Assembly: GCF_003112575.1 (NCBI RefSeq)
Contig: NZ_BEWC01000008.1
Coordinates: 124,001-188,000 of the forward strand
DNA length: 64,000 bases
Reading direction: 5' to 3'
DNA from: Streptomyces ardesiacus
GTDB lineage: Bacteria > Actinomycetota > Actinomycetes > Streptomycetales > Streptomycetaceae
In this document: one piece after another, positions 8,478 to 16,757 of the stretch
Numbering within the stretch: the stretch's first letter is position 1
How the letters are laid out: each line of letters opens with the position of its first letter
Position numbers and translations under genes: made by a program
The notes under the pieces: model-generated
Database searches by the model: none
What the model was told of the DNA's origin: nothing
Seen by the model: the letters and a program-made list of their open reading frames with translations, nothing else

Positions 8478-9701
8478 TCAGGAGGTCAGGACCTTCTCCA
8501 GCGTCCCGAGGGCGCCCGTCAGCTCCTCGGCCGTGACGGTCAGCGGCGGGGCCAGCCGGATCGTCGAGCCGTGGGTGTCCTTGACCAGGACGCCCTCGCG
8601 CATCAGCCGCTCGCTGACCTCGCGCCCGGTGCCCAGCGCCGGGTCCACGTCGACGCCCGCCCACAGCCCCCGCGCCCGGAAGCCGACGACGCCCTTGCCG
8701 GTCAGGGCGGCCAGGCCCTCGCGCAGCACCGTGCCCAGCTCGGCCGCCCGGCGCTGGAACGCGCCGGTCTCCAGCAGCTCCACCACCGCCGTGCCGACCG
8801 CCGCGGCCAGCGGATTGCCGCCGAACGTCGAACCGTGCTCGCCCGGGTGCAGCACCCCCAGCACATCCCGCCGGCCGACCACCGCCGACACCGGCACGAT
8901 GCCCCCGCCCAGCGCCTTGCCCAGCAGCACCACGTCCGGCACCACCGACTCGTGCTCGACGGCCAGGGTGTGCCCCGTGCGGCCCAGACCCGACTGGATC
9001 TCGTCCGCGACGAACAGGCAGCCCCTGCGCCGGGTCAGCTCCCGCACGCCGGCCAGATAGCCGTCGTCCGGGATCAGCACGCCCGCCTCGCCCTGGATCG
9101 GCTCGATCAGCACGGCCGCCGTCGTCTCGTCGACCGCCGCCTCCATCGCGGCGAGGTCGTTGTACGGCACGATCCGGAAGCCGGGGGCGAAGGGGCCGAA
9201 GCCCTGGCGGGCCGTCTCGTCGGTGGAGAAGCCGACGATCGTCGTCGTCCGGCCGTGGAAGTTGTCCGCGGCCACCACGATCGTCGCCCGGTCGGCCGGG
9301 ACGCCCTTCACGTCGTAGGCCCACTTGCGGGCCACCTTGATGCCGCTCTCCACCGCCTCTGCGCCGGTGTTCATGGGCAGCACCATGTCCGTGCCGGTCA
9401 GCGCGGCCAGCTTCTCGGCGAAGCCCGCGAGACGGTCGTTGTGGAAGGCGCGCGAGGTCAGCGTCAGCCGGTCGAGCTGGCGGTGGGCGGCCTCGATCAG
9501 CGCCGGATGGCGATGGCCGAAGTTGAGCGCCGAGTAGCCGGCCAGCATGTCCAGGTAGCGGCGGCCCTCCACGTCCTCCACCCAGGCGCCCTCGGCGCGG
9601 GCCACCACGACGGGCAGCGGGTGATAGTTGTGCGCGAGAACGGGCTCCTCCGCGCGGATCAGCTCCGCCGAGCCGCGGGGCGTACGGGCGGGTGCGGTCA
9701 T
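8478..9701 (-). CDS. rocD: Ornithine-oxo-acid (ornithine delta-) aminotransferase
   Basis: 407 aa class-III PLP aminotransferase. Landmarks are the OAT-like N-terminus EEPVLAHNYHPLPVV, TGAEAVESGIKVARKWAY for PLP phosphate binding, VLIEPIQGEAGV, the DEIQSGLGRTG cofactor-binding Asp, LLGKALGGG with the Schiff-base Lys, and HGSTFGGNPLA. It converts ornithine plus 2-oxoglutarate to glutamate semialdehyde and glutamate in arginine catabolism. It overlaps the upstream dimethylargininase gene by 4 nt (ATGA), implying translational coupling. Confidence 0.93.
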   Translation of the reverse strand: MTAPARTPRGSAELIRAEEPVLAHNYHPLPVVVARAEGAWVEDVEGRRYLDMLAGYSALNFGHRHPALIEAAHRQLDRLTLTSRAFHNDRLAGFAEKLAALTGTDMVLPMNTGAEAVESGIKVARKWAYDVKGVPADRATIVVAADNFHGRTTTIVGFSTDETARQGFGPFAPGFRIVPYNDLAAMEAAVDETTAAVLIEPIQGEAGVLIPDDGYLAGVRELTRRRGCLFVADEIQSGLGRTGHTLAVEHESVVPDVVLLGKALGGGIVPVSAVVGRRDVLGVLHPGEHGSTFGGNPLAAAVGTAVVELLETGAFQRRAAELGTVLREGLAALTGKGVVGFRARGLWAGVDVDPALGTGREVSERLMREGVLVKDTHGSTIRLAPPLTVTAEELTGALGTLEKVLTS

Positions 9702-10543
9702 GAGCGGATCTCCCGGATCTCCTGGGTGCAGCACTTGATGCCGCCACCGGCCTTGTGGAACTCGGACAGGTCCACGGGGACGGGCACGTAGCCGAGACCG
9801 GCGAGCCGGTCGGCCAGCTCCCGTGCCTCGGGGGCGATGAACACGTGCCGTCCGTCGGACACGGAGTTGAGCCCGAACGCCATCGCGTCCGCACGGGTGG
9901 CGACCACCGCGTCCGGGTAGAGCCGCTCCAGCACCTCGCGGCTGCCGGGCGAGAAGGCGCCGGGGTAGTACGCGATGTTCCCGTCGCCGTCGCCGTCGCC
10001 GTCGCCGTCGTCGAGGACGAACAGCGCCGTGTCCAGGTGGTAGAAGTACGGGTCCACCAGGGTCAGCGAGATCACCGGCACGCCGAAGAACTCCTGCGCC
10101 TCGCGGTGCGCCTCCGGGGTGGTGCGGAACCCGGTGCCGGCCAGGATCCAGCGGCCGGCCGGGACCAGGTCGCCCTCGCCCTCGCAGACCGACTCGGGAT
10201 GGTGGACCTCGAAGCCCTCCGTCTTGAACCACGCCTCGAACGGCACGGACTCGGGACGCCGCTCGGGCGCGTGGAAGAGGGAGCCGAGGACCCGGCCCCC
10301 GACCACGACCGCGCAGTTCGCGGCGAAGACCATGTCGGGCAGACCGGGGACCGGGGCGACCGTGTCCACGGTGTGGCCGTGGGCACGGTAGGTGTCGACC
10401 AGCGCCTGCCACTGGTCGAGGGCGCGGATGACGTCGACGGGCCGGTCGGTGCTCATCCACGGGTTGATCGCGTACTGCACGGCGAAGTGTCTGGGTTCGC
10501 AGACGACGAAGCGCCGCCGGCGCGGCACACGGGGCTCGGTCAC
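9698..10543 (-). CDS. Dimethylargininase (DDAH)-family amidinotransferase-fold hydrolase
   Basis: 281 aa from GTG 10543, with GGAGG 9 nt upstream. The pentein fold is marked by MVFAANCAVVVGGRVLGSLF near the N-terminus, FYHLDTALFVL with the catalytic His region, and GGGIKCCTQEI with the nucleophilic Cys near the C-terminus. The family hydrolyses methylated arginines to citrulline. Pairing with ornithine aminotransferase points to arginine-derivative catabolism. A surface loop at about residues 178-188 is a run of alternating Asp-Gly encoded by a CCGTCG tandem repeat. The promoter should lie in 10544-10668, where CTGCG-N6-CGCAG is the only weak dyad seen. Confidence 0.88.
   Translation of the reverse strand: MTEPRVPRRRRFVVCEPRHFAVQYAINPWMSTDRPVDVIRALDQWQALVDTYRAHGHTVDTVAPVPGLPDMVFAANCAVVVGGRVLGSLFHAPERRPESVPFEAWFKTEGFEVHHPESVCEGEGDLVPAGRWILAGTGFRTTPEAHREAQEFFGVPVISLTLVDPYFYHLDTALFVLDDGDGDGDGDGNIAYYPGAFSPGSREVLERLYPDAVVATRADAMAFGLNSVSDGRHVFIAPEARELADRLAGLGYVPVPVDLSEFHKAGGGIKCCTQEIREIRS
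9981..10010. repeat. CCGTCG tandem repeat (5 copies) inside the dimethylargininase gene
   Basis: Five perfect hexamers encode the alternating Asp-Gly loop on the minus strand. The 6-bp unit keeps the frame, so copy number can vary by slippage without inactivating the enzyme. Confidence 0.9.
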
Positions 10544-10668
10544 AGAGGGGTACCTCCGCTTTTCACGGTGCGTGACGGGGTGTTGACACCACGGTAGGAA
10601 GTGACGCCCGAGCCCGACAAGCGAAGAAAGCTGCGTGTTCCCGCAGGATCGCTGCGTTCTCGCCCCGG

Positions 10669-11172
10669 TCAGCGCACGTCTGCTGCGCCGTCCGGTGCGA
10701 GCAGGGCGGCTCCCGCCTCAGGACTCTCCGGGATCAGGTGGGACAGCACCATCACACTGATCGTCTTGCGGATGAACGGCTCCGCACGGATCCGCTCCAG
10801 CACCTCCTCGAAGTGCTCCACGTCCCGCGCCCGCACGTGCAGCAGCGCGTCCGCCCCGCCGGTCACCGTCATCGCCGCCGTGATCTCCGGATAGCCCCGC
10901 ACCACCTCCGCGAGCCGCCGCGGCGGCGCCGCGCCCTCGCAGTACACCTCCACGTACGCCTCCGTGCGCCACCCCAGCGCGGAGGGCCGCACCGTCGCCG
11001 TGAACCCGGTGATCACGTCCGTCTCGCGCAGCCGGTCCACCCGGCGCTTGACCGCCGTCGCGGACAGCCCGATCTCCGCGCCGATCTCGGCGAAGGAGGT
11101 CCTGGCGTTCTCCATCAGGGCGGTGACGATCTTCCGGTCGAGTTCGTCGAAGGAAGCGGGCCTGCTGTTCAT
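10669..11172 (-). CDS. Lrp/AsnC-family transcriptional regulator
   Basis: 167 aa from ATG 11172; a start 30 nt upstream is possible but adds nothing conserved. The N-terminal winged HTH (FDELDRKIVTALMENARTSF, IGLSATAVKRRVDRL) is followed by the RAM/AsnC ligand domain (VEVYCEGAAP, VTGGADALLHVRARD). It is likely the amino-acid-responsive regulator of the adjacent arginine-catabolic ddaH-rocD pair and of itself; two perfect dyads stand just upstream of its start. Confidence 0.9.
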   Translation of the reverse strand: MNSRPASFDELDRKIVTALMENARTSFAEIGAEIGLSATAVKRRVDRLRETDVITGFTATVRPSALGWRTEAYVEVYCEGAAPPRRLAEVVRGYPEITAAMTVTGGADALLHVRARDVEHFEEVLERIRAEPFIRKTISVMVLSHLIPESPEAGAALLAPDGAADVR

Positions 11173-11181
11173 GCGGGCACT

Positions 11182-11196
11182 GTATCCAGCGGATAC
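11182..11196. promoter_or_regulatory. Perfect dyad GTATCC-AGC-GGATAC, putative Lrp operator
   Basis: 6-bp arms with a 3-bp spacer, 9 nt upstream of the Lrp start and about 55 nt upstream of the divergent response regulator. The position is typical for AsnC/Lrp autoregulation. Binding is inferred. Confidence 0.5.
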
Positions 11197-11198
11197 GG

Positions 11199-11215
11199 CC
11201 ACGCCGCAGGCGTGG
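11199..11215. promoter_or_regulatory. Second perfect dyad CCACGCC-GCA-GGCGTGG
   Basis: 7-bp arms, again with a 3-bp spacer, 2 nt after the first dyad. It may be a second operator or a site for the divergent two-component operon. Its sequence differs from the first dyad, so two different proteins could bind here. Confidence 0.4.
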
Positions 11216-11249
11216 GCAGACGCCCGGATCGCCCCTACACTCCACCTTC

Positions 11250-12008
11250 ATGCTGCGCGCCCTGGCTGTCGACGACGAACGCCCCACGCTCGAGGAACTC
11301 GTGTACCTGCTCAACGCCGACCCCCGGGTCGGCACCGCGGAGGGCGCGGGCGACGCGACCGAGGCGCTGCGCCGCATCAACCGGGCCCTGGAATCGGGCC
11401 CCGACGGTCCCGACGCCATCGACGTCGTCTTCCTCGACATCCAGATGCCCGGCCTCGACGGGCTGGACCTCGCCCGGCTGCTCACCGGGTTCGCCCGGCC
11501 GCCGCTGGTCGTGTTCGTCACCGCGCACGAGGACTTCGCCGTCCAGGCCTTCGACCTCAAGGCCGTGGACTACGTGCTCAAACCGGTGCGCAGGGAGCGG
11601 CTGGCGGAAGCGGTGCGCCGGGCCGCCGAACGGCGCACCGCCGCCGTGCCCGCCCCGCGCATCCCCGTGCACGAACCCGACCCCGACCACGTCACCGTCG
11701 AACTCGGCGGCGTCACCCGCTTCGTCCCCGTCGACGAGATCACCCACGTCGAGGCCCAGGGCGACTACGCCCGCCTCCACACCGACCGGGGCAGCCACCT
11801 CGTGCGCATCCCCCTGTCCACGCTGGAGGAGCGCTGGCGCGCCCGCGGCTTCGTCCGCATCCACCGCCGTCACCTCGTCGCCCTGCGCCACATCGGCGAG
11901 CTGCGTCTGGACGCGGGCACCGTCAGCGTCCTGGTCGGCACCGAGGAACTGCAGGTCAGCCGGCGCCACGCCCGCGAGCTGCGGGACCTGCTCATGCGGA
12001 GGCCCTGA
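11250..12008 (+). CDS. LytTR-family response regulator
   Basis: 252 aa. The receiver domain (1-125) has the acidic pocket LAVDDE, phospho-acceptor D63 in VVFLDIQMPG, and the conserved Thr and Lys in VTAHED and VLKPVRRERL. The LytTR DNA-binding domain (about 150-250) has ITHVEAQGDYARLHT and GFVRIHRRHLVALRHI. It is the first gene of a run that also encodes a small membrane protein, a symporter and a LytS-type kinase, so it is probably the cognate regulator of the symporter. Confidence 0.93.
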   Translation: MLRALAVDDERPTLEELVYLLNADPRVGTAEGAGDATEALRRINRALESGPDGPDAIDVVFLDIQMPGLDGLDLARLLTGFARPPLVVFVTAHEDFAVQAFDLKAVDYVLKPVRRERLAEAVRRAAERRTAAVPAPRIPVHEPDPDHVTVELGGVTRFVPVDEITHVEAQGDYARLHTDRGSHLVRIPLSTLEERWRARGFVRIHRRHLVALRHIGELRLDAGTVSVLVGTEELQVSRRHARELRDLLMRRP

Positions 12009-12011
12009 ACC

Positions 12012-12407
12012 GTGCCCCAGGACCCCGCCGAACGCCGCGTCACCGTCACCGCCCCGCCCAGGGGCACCGTCCCCCACGCCCGGCTCCGCTCGCGCGGCCG
12101 GCACCCCCAGACCTCCGGCCACTACCGCCCGCGCACCGAGATCGACGAACAGACCACCCTCGGCCACACCTACGTCCGCTCCCTGATGCGCAGCCAGCTG
12201 CGCGCCGGCCTCACCGCCCTCGCCGTGCTGGGCCTGCTCGTCGGCCCGCTCCCGCTGCTGTTCGCGGCGCTGCCCGACGCCCGCCACCTGGAGTGGGCCG
12301 TCCTCGGCTTCGGCCTGTACGTCCCGCTGGTCCTGCTCGCCCGCTGGTACGTGCGCCGCGCCGAACGCAACGAACGCGACTTCGTCCGCCTCGTCGAGGA
12401 CCGATGA
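12012..12407 (+). CDS. Small two-helix membrane protein, DUF485-like position
   Basis: 131 aa from GTG 12012, 3 nt after the regulator stop. The N-terminal 55 residues are hydrophilic and rich in Arg/Pro/Thr; two transmembrane helices follow (about 66-87 and 95-113), then a basic C-terminus. Its place immediately before a Na+:solute symporter matches the DUF485 companion of acetate symporters (YjcH-ActP), but the sequence is too divergent to assign to that family by eye. Confidence 0.7.
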   Translation: MPQDPAERRVTVTAPPRGTVPHARLRSRGRHPQTSGHYRPRTEIDEQTTLGHTYVRSLMRSQLRAGLTALAVLGLLVGPLPLLFAALPDARHLEWAVLGFGLYVPLVLLARWYVRRAERNERDFVRLVEDR

Positions 12408-12441
12408 CCCCGCCGGACGGGAACGAGGCCGGGAAGAGGCC

Positions 12442-14160
12442 ATGAACTCCAGCTACGCCATGGCCGCCGTCGCCCTCGTCGTCGTGGCCACCGTCCTCGT
12501 CGGCGCCTTCGGCCTGCGCATCTCCCGCACCACCTCCGACTTCTACGTCGCCTCCCGCACCGTCGGACCCCGCCTGAACGCCGCCGCCATCAGCGGCGAG
12601 TACCTCTCCGCCGCCTCCTTCCTCGGCATCGCCGGACTGGTCCTCGTCCAGGGGCCCGACATGCTCTGGTACCCGGTCGGCTACACCGCCGGCTACCTCG
12701 TCCTGCTCCTCTTCGTCGCCGCCCCGCTGCGCCGCTCGGGCGCCTACACGCTGCCCGACTTCGCCGAGGCACGGCTCGCCTCCCAGGGGGTGCGGCGGCT
12801 CGCGGGGGCCTTCGTCGTCGGGGTCGGCTGGCTGTACCTGCTGCCGCAGCTCCAGGGCGCCGGACTGACGCTGACCGTGCTCAGCGGGGCGCCCGGCTGG
12901 CTGGGCGGGGTGATCGTCGCCGTCGTCGTCACCGCGATCGTGGCCGCCGGGGGCATGCGCAGCATCACCTTCGTCCAGGCCTTCCAGTTCTGGCTCAAAC
13001 TCACCGCCCTGCTCGTCCCCGCCCTCTTCCTGGTGCTGGCCTGGCAGGGCGACGGAGCCCCCGGCCGCCCCTTCGAGGAACCCGCCACCTTCCGCGAGCA
13101 GCGCTCGGTCCGCGTCGACGCCACCCTCACCCTCAAGCTCGACGAGCCGCTGACGGTCACCGTCGACGGCACCGTGGACGGCCGCGCCCACGACGGCGCC
13201 CGTCTCGCCCTGCCCGCCGGCACCCACCGCATCGACGCCGGCACCCGCCTCACGTTCGCCGCGGACACCCCCGTCCCGGCCGCCGGACGTGGCGCCGACG
13301 ACGCCCTGTCGCCCTCCCGGGCCGAGAGCCGCGCGGAACGCCCGCTGTACGCCACGTACGGCCTGATCCTGGCCACGTTCCTGGGCACCATGGGGCTGCC
13401 GCACGTCGTGGTCCGCTTCTACACCAGCCCGACCGGCGTCGCCGCCCGCCGCACCACCGTCGCCGTCCTCGGCCTGATCGGAGCCTTCTACCTGCTGCCG
13501 CCGCTCTACGGCGCCCTCGGCCGCCTCTACGCCCCCGAGCTGACCCTGACCGGGGAGGCCGACGCCGCGGTCCTGCTGCTGCCGGACCGGGTGATCGGGG
13601 GAGTGGGCGGCGACCTGCTCGGCGCCCTGGTCGCGGGCGGTGCCTTCGCCGCGTTCCTGTCCACCGCGTCGGGGCTCACCATGGCCGTCGCGGGGGTGCT
13701 CACCCAGGACGTGCTGCCCTCCCGCGCGGTGTCCCACTTCCGGCTCGGCACCCTGCTCGCCATGGCCGTGCCGCTGGCGGCGAGCGCGCTGGTCGGCGGG
13801 CTGCCGGTCGCCGACGCCGTCGGCCTCGCCTTCGCCGTGTCGGCCTCCTCCTTCTGCCCCCTGCTCGTCCTCGGCATCTGGTGGCGGCGGCTGACCCCGC
13901 CCGGCGCGGCCGCCGGGATGCTCGTGGGCGGCGGCTCCGCGCTGCTCGCGGTCGCCGCCACCATGGGCGGCTTCCCGGGCGGCGGCGGGGCGCTGCACGC
14001 GCTGCTGGCCTGGCCCGCCCTGTGGTCGGTGCCGCTGAGCTTCCTCACCATGGTGCTGGTCTCCCTGGCCACCCCGGGCCGGGTCCCGGCCGGGACGGCG
14101 GCGATCCTGGCCCGCTTCCACCTGCCGGAGGAACTGGGCACGAGGGAGGCGACGTCGTGA
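12442..14160 (+). CDS. Sodium:solute symporter (SSS family), ActP-like, with an extra soluble insert
   Basis: 572 aa. The N-terminus is typical of ActP/PutP relatives: TSDFYVASRTVGPRLNAAAI, SGEYLSAASFLGIAGL, then FLGTMGLPHVVVRFYT and FAAFLSTASGLTMAVAGVL. Known relatives carry acetate, propionate or pyruvate with Na+. Residues about 215-297 form a hydrophilic, beta-rich insert (LTLKLDEPLTVTVDGTVDG and onwards) between membrane segments, which the usual ActP does not have at this size. It sits between the regulator and sensor genes of a LytS/LytTR pair and overlaps the kinase start by 4 nt. Confidence 0.87.
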   Translation: MNSSYAMAAVALVVVATVLVGAFGLRISRTTSDFYVASRTVGPRLNAAAISGEYLSAASFLGIAGLVLVQGPDMLWYPVGYTAGYLVLLLFVAAPLRRSGAYTLPDFAEARLASQGVRRLAGAFVVGVGWLYLLPQLQGAGLTLTVLSGAPGWLGGVIVAVVVTAIVAAGGMRSITFVQAFQFWLKLTALLVPALFLVLAWQGDGAPGRPFEEPATFREQRSVRVDATLTLKLDEPLTVTVDGTVDGRAHDGARLALPAGTHRIDAGTRLTFAADTPVPAAGRGADDALSPSRAESRAERPLYATYGLILATFLGTMGLPHVVVRFYTSPTGVAARRTTVAVLGLIGAFYLLPPLYGALGRLYAPELTLTGEADAAVLLLPDRVIGGVGGDLLGALVAGGAFAAFLSTASGLTMAVAGVLTQDVLPSRAVSHFRLGTLLAMAVPLAASALVGGLPVADAVGLAFAVSASSFCPLLVLGIWWRRLTPPGAAAGMLVGGGSALLAVAATMGGFPGGGGALHALLAWPALWSVPLSFLTMVLVSLATPGRVPAGTAAILARFHLPEELGTREATS

Positions 14161-15374
14161 GCGGTGCGGCAGGAGGCTTCCTGGCGGGCCTGGCGGTCGC
14201 CCTGCTCCCGCTGCTGGCCGCCGGCTTCTGGCTGGGCCGGCGCACGGCCCGGCCGCAGCACCTCGGCGGTCTGGGCACCCCGGTCGAGCACGCCACCTTC
14301 CAGACCCTGCACACCGCCTCCCTGGCCACGCCCCCGCTGCGGGCGGGCCTGACCGAGGAGACCGCGGGGAAGTCGGCCCGCAAGCTGCGCTCCCTGCTGG
14401 GCACGGACGCGCTGTGCCTGACCGACCTCGAACAGGTCCTGGTCTGGGACGGCGCGGGCGCCCACCACCGCACCGAGATCATGGAACGCCTGGCGGGACC
14501 GCTGGCCACCGGCCGGGGCGAGGCCTTCCGCCTCACCTGCGACACCCCGGACTGCGCGGTGCGCTGGGCCGTCGTCGCCCCGCTCACCGTCGACGACCGC
14601 GTACACGGCGCCCTCGTCGCCTGCGCACCCCGCGAGTCCGCCGTCCTGGTCCGCGCGGCCGGCGAGGTGGCCCGCTGGGTCTCCGTCCAGCTCGAACTCG
14701 CCGACCTCGACCAGTCCCGCACCCGCCTCATCGAGGCCGAGATCAAGGCCCTGCGCGCCCAGATCTCCCCGCACTTCATCTTCAACTCGCTCGCGGTGAT
14801 CGCGTCCTTCGTGCGCACCGACCCCGAGCGGGCCCGCGAGCTGCTCCTGGAGTTCGCCGACTTCACCCGCTACTCGTTCCGCAGGCACGGCGACTTCACC
14901 ACCCTCGCCGACGAGCTGCACGCCATCGACCACTACCTGGCGCTGGTCCGGGCCCGTTTCGGCGACCGCCTCGCCGTCACCCTCCAGATCGCCCCCGAGG
15001 TGCTCCCGGTCGCCCTGCCCTTCCTGTGCCTCCAGCCGCTGGTCGAGAACGCCGTCAAACACGGCCTGGAGGGCAAGTCCGACCGGTGCCGCATCCAGAT
15101 CACCGCCCAGGACGCGGGCGCCGAGGCCCTGGTCGTCATTGAGGACGACGGCGCCGGCATGGACCCCGGCCTGCTGCGCCGCATCCTCGCGCGCGAGGTC
15201 AGCCCGTCGGGCGGCATCGGACTGTCCAACGTCGACGACCGTCTCCGTCAGGTCTACGGGGACGATCACGGCCTCGTCATCGAGACGGCCGTCGGCGCGG
15301 GCATGAAGATCACGGTCCGGCTGCCGAAGTACCAGCCGGGCGTGCACTCGGCGAGCCGGATCGGCCGCGAGTGA
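14157..15374 (+). CDS. LytS-type sensor histidine kinase (HPK8-like) with single TM and GAF-like region
   Basis: 405 aa from GTG 14157, overlapping the symporter stop (GTGA). One N-terminal membrane helix (8-27) replaces the 5-6 helices of LytS. A GAF-like region covers about 60-180, followed by the His_kinase box ISPHFIFNSL with H206, and the ATPase motifs PLVENAVKHG, IEDDGAGM and GGIGLSNVDDRL. It should autophosphorylate and signal to the LytTR regulator at 11250. The topology suggests an intracellular or symporter-coupled input rather than an external ligand domain; this is inference. Confidence 0.9.
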   Translation: MSGAAGGFLAGLAVALLPLLAAGFWLGRRTARPQHLGGLGTPVEHATFQTLHTASLATPPLRAGLTEETAGKSARKLRSLLGTDALCLTDLEQVLVWDGAGAHHRTEIMERLAGPLATGRGEAFRLTCDTPDCAVRWAVVAPLTVDDRVHGALVACAPRESAVLVRAAGEVARWVSVQLELADLDQSRTRLIEAEIKALRAQISPHFIFNSLAVIASFVRTDPERARELLLEFADFTRYSFRRHGDFTTLADELHAIDHYLALVRARFGDRLAVTLQIAPEVLPVALPFLCLQPLVENAVKHGLEGKSDRCRIQITAQDAGAEALVVIEDDGAGMDPGLLRRILAREVSPSGGIGLSNVDDRLRQVYGDDHGLVIETAVGAGMKITVRLPKYQPGVHSASRIGRE

Positions 15375-15381
15375 GAAGGGG

Positions 15382-15395
15382 GCCCCGAGCGGGGC
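15382..15395. terminator. Short GC hairpin between convergent genes
   Basis: GCCCC-GAGC-GGGGC fills the 21-nt gap between the kinase stop and the stop of the small minus-strand membrane gene. The stem is only 5 bp, so it is a weak call. Confidence 0.35.
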
Positions 15396-15566
15396 TCAGG
15401 CGTGGCGGCCGGCCACCAGCCCCAGGGTGATCAGGCCCAGCACGACCCAGCCGAACCACAACCAGCCGTTGCTTCCGAGCGCCACCGTGTAGGCCGTGAC
15501 CGCGACCAGGCCGCCGATGGTGAGCGCCCCCATCGCCTTCGTCGAACTGTCCGTGGAACCGGGCAT
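15396..15566 (-). CDS. Small two-helix membrane protein of unknown function
   Basis: 56 aa from ATG 15566, which has GGAGGG 8 nt upstream; an in-frame start 33 nt earlier lacks such a site. After a short Ser/Thr N-terminus two hydrophobic stretches span about 14-29 and 33-50. No family recognised. It ends next to the kinase gene and lies downstream of ctaG-like gene on the same strand (gap 43 nt), so it may be co-transcribed with it. Confidence 0.65.
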   Translation of the reverse strand: MPGSTDSSTKAMGALTIGGLVAVTAYTVALGSNGWLWFGWVVLGLITLGLVAGRHA

Positions 15567-15609
15567 CGCAACACCCTCCTCGTGTCCGTTGCCCTCCATG
15601 GTGCCCCGT

Positions 15610-16560
15610 TCAGCCGCCGCGTGTGTTCAGTGAGGCCAGATAGGCGTTGTACGCCGCCAGCTCCTTGTCGCCGTCGCGATCGGCGGCCCGGTCGCTGCGC
15701 CGGGCCTGCCGCTCCTCCGAGGCGTACCACTGGAACAGCAGCGCCAGCAGCACCAGCACGGACGGGACCTCGCTGAACGCCCAGGCGATGCCGCCGGCCG
15801 CGTTCTGGTCGGAGAGCGCGTCGATGCCCAGGGAGGCGGGCGGGTTCTGGAACGTGTCGACCATCGGCGAGGAGGCCATCATCAGCGCGATGCCGAAGAA
15901 CGCGTGGAACGGCATGCCCGCGAACAGCTCCAGCATCCGCATCAGGTAACCCGGCCGGTGCGGGCCCGGGTCCACGCCCATGATCGGCCAGAAGAACACC
16001 AGGCCGACGGCGAGGAAGTGCACCATCATCCCGATGTGCCCGGCCAGGGAGCCCATGAGGGTGTCGAAGAGAGGGGTGAAGTACAGCGCGTACAGGCTCG
16101 CGATGAACAGCGGGATGGTGAACGCCGGATGCGTGATGACCCGCATGTAGCGGCTGTGCAGCAGCATCAGCAGCAGCTCGCGGGGCCCCTTGCGGCCGCG
16201 GCCCGCCGGGGGCAGCGCGCGCAGGGCCAGGGTGATCGGGGCGCCGAGCAGCAGCAGGATCGGCGACACCATGCTGATCACCATGTGCTGCACCATGTGC
16301 ACGCTGAACATGACCATGCCGTAGTCGTTCAGCTTGGTGCACATCATCAGGGCCACGCTCAGCACACCGGCCGTGAAGGCCACGGTCCGGCCGACCGGCC
16401 ACTTGTCACCGCGCCGCACCAGGCGGACGACGCCCCAGCCGTACAGGGCCAGTCCGAGGAGACAGGCGACGAGGAAGAAGGGGTCCGCCGACCAGGCCAG
16501 ACCCCGCCCCAGCGTGAACGGCGGCAGGTCCATCGTCATGCCGTGCCCGCTGTGATCCAT
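15610..16560 (-). CDS. CtaG-family (caa3-type) cytochrome c oxidase assembly protein
   Basis: 316 aa integral membrane protein with about seven helices. The family pattern is visible: MFSVHMVQHMVISMVSPILL with conserved histidines, a later HPAFTIPLFI, a GHIGMMVHFLAVGLVFFWP segment and GMPFHAFFGIALMM. The N-terminus MDHSGHGM is His/Met-rich, fitting a metal-binding role. In Bacillus CtaG is needed for active caa3 oxidase, probably in copper centre assembly. The C-terminal tail is charged and cytoplasmic. Confidence 0.88.
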   Translation of the reverse strand: MDHSGHGMTMDLPPFTLGRGLAWSADPFFLVACLLGLALYGWGVVRLVRRGDKWPVGRTVAFTAGVLSVALMMCTKLNDYGMVMFSVHMVQHMVISMVSPILLLLGAPITLALRALPPAGRGRKGPRELLLMLLHSRYMRVITHPAFTIPLFIASLYALYFTPLFDTLMGSLAGHIGMMVHFLAVGLVFFWPIMGVDPGPHRPGYLMRMLELFAGMPFHAFFGIALMMASSPMVDTFQNPPASLGIDALSDQNAAGGIAWAFSEVPSVLVLLALLFQWYASEERQARRSDRAADRDGDKELAAYNAYLASLNTRGG

Positions 16561-16625
16561 CCGCCCGCTCCTGTTTCGTGGGGGTTGAGCGCGGTTGAAC
16601 GCCGCTTGTCCGAAGCAAGCGTAGA

Positions 16626-16659
16626 ACCGCCCCCGGCCGCATCTGCGACCGGGGGCGGT
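16626..16659. terminator. Terminator hairpin downstream of pfkA
   Basis: An 11-bp perfect stem (16626-16636 with 16649-16659) and a 12-nt loop. It lies after the phosphofructokinase stop and before the ctaG-like start on the same strand. A second 9-bp hairpin (16702-16710 with 16734-16742) stands even closer to the pfkA stop. Confidence 0.65.
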
Positions 16660-16757
16660 GAAACGCCTCGAGCAGCGCGGGGAACCACGCTGTCGGCCAC
16701 GAGGAACCCGCGGTCCGCGACGACCACGTGGCCCGGGTTCCTATCGGCGCCGCGCAC

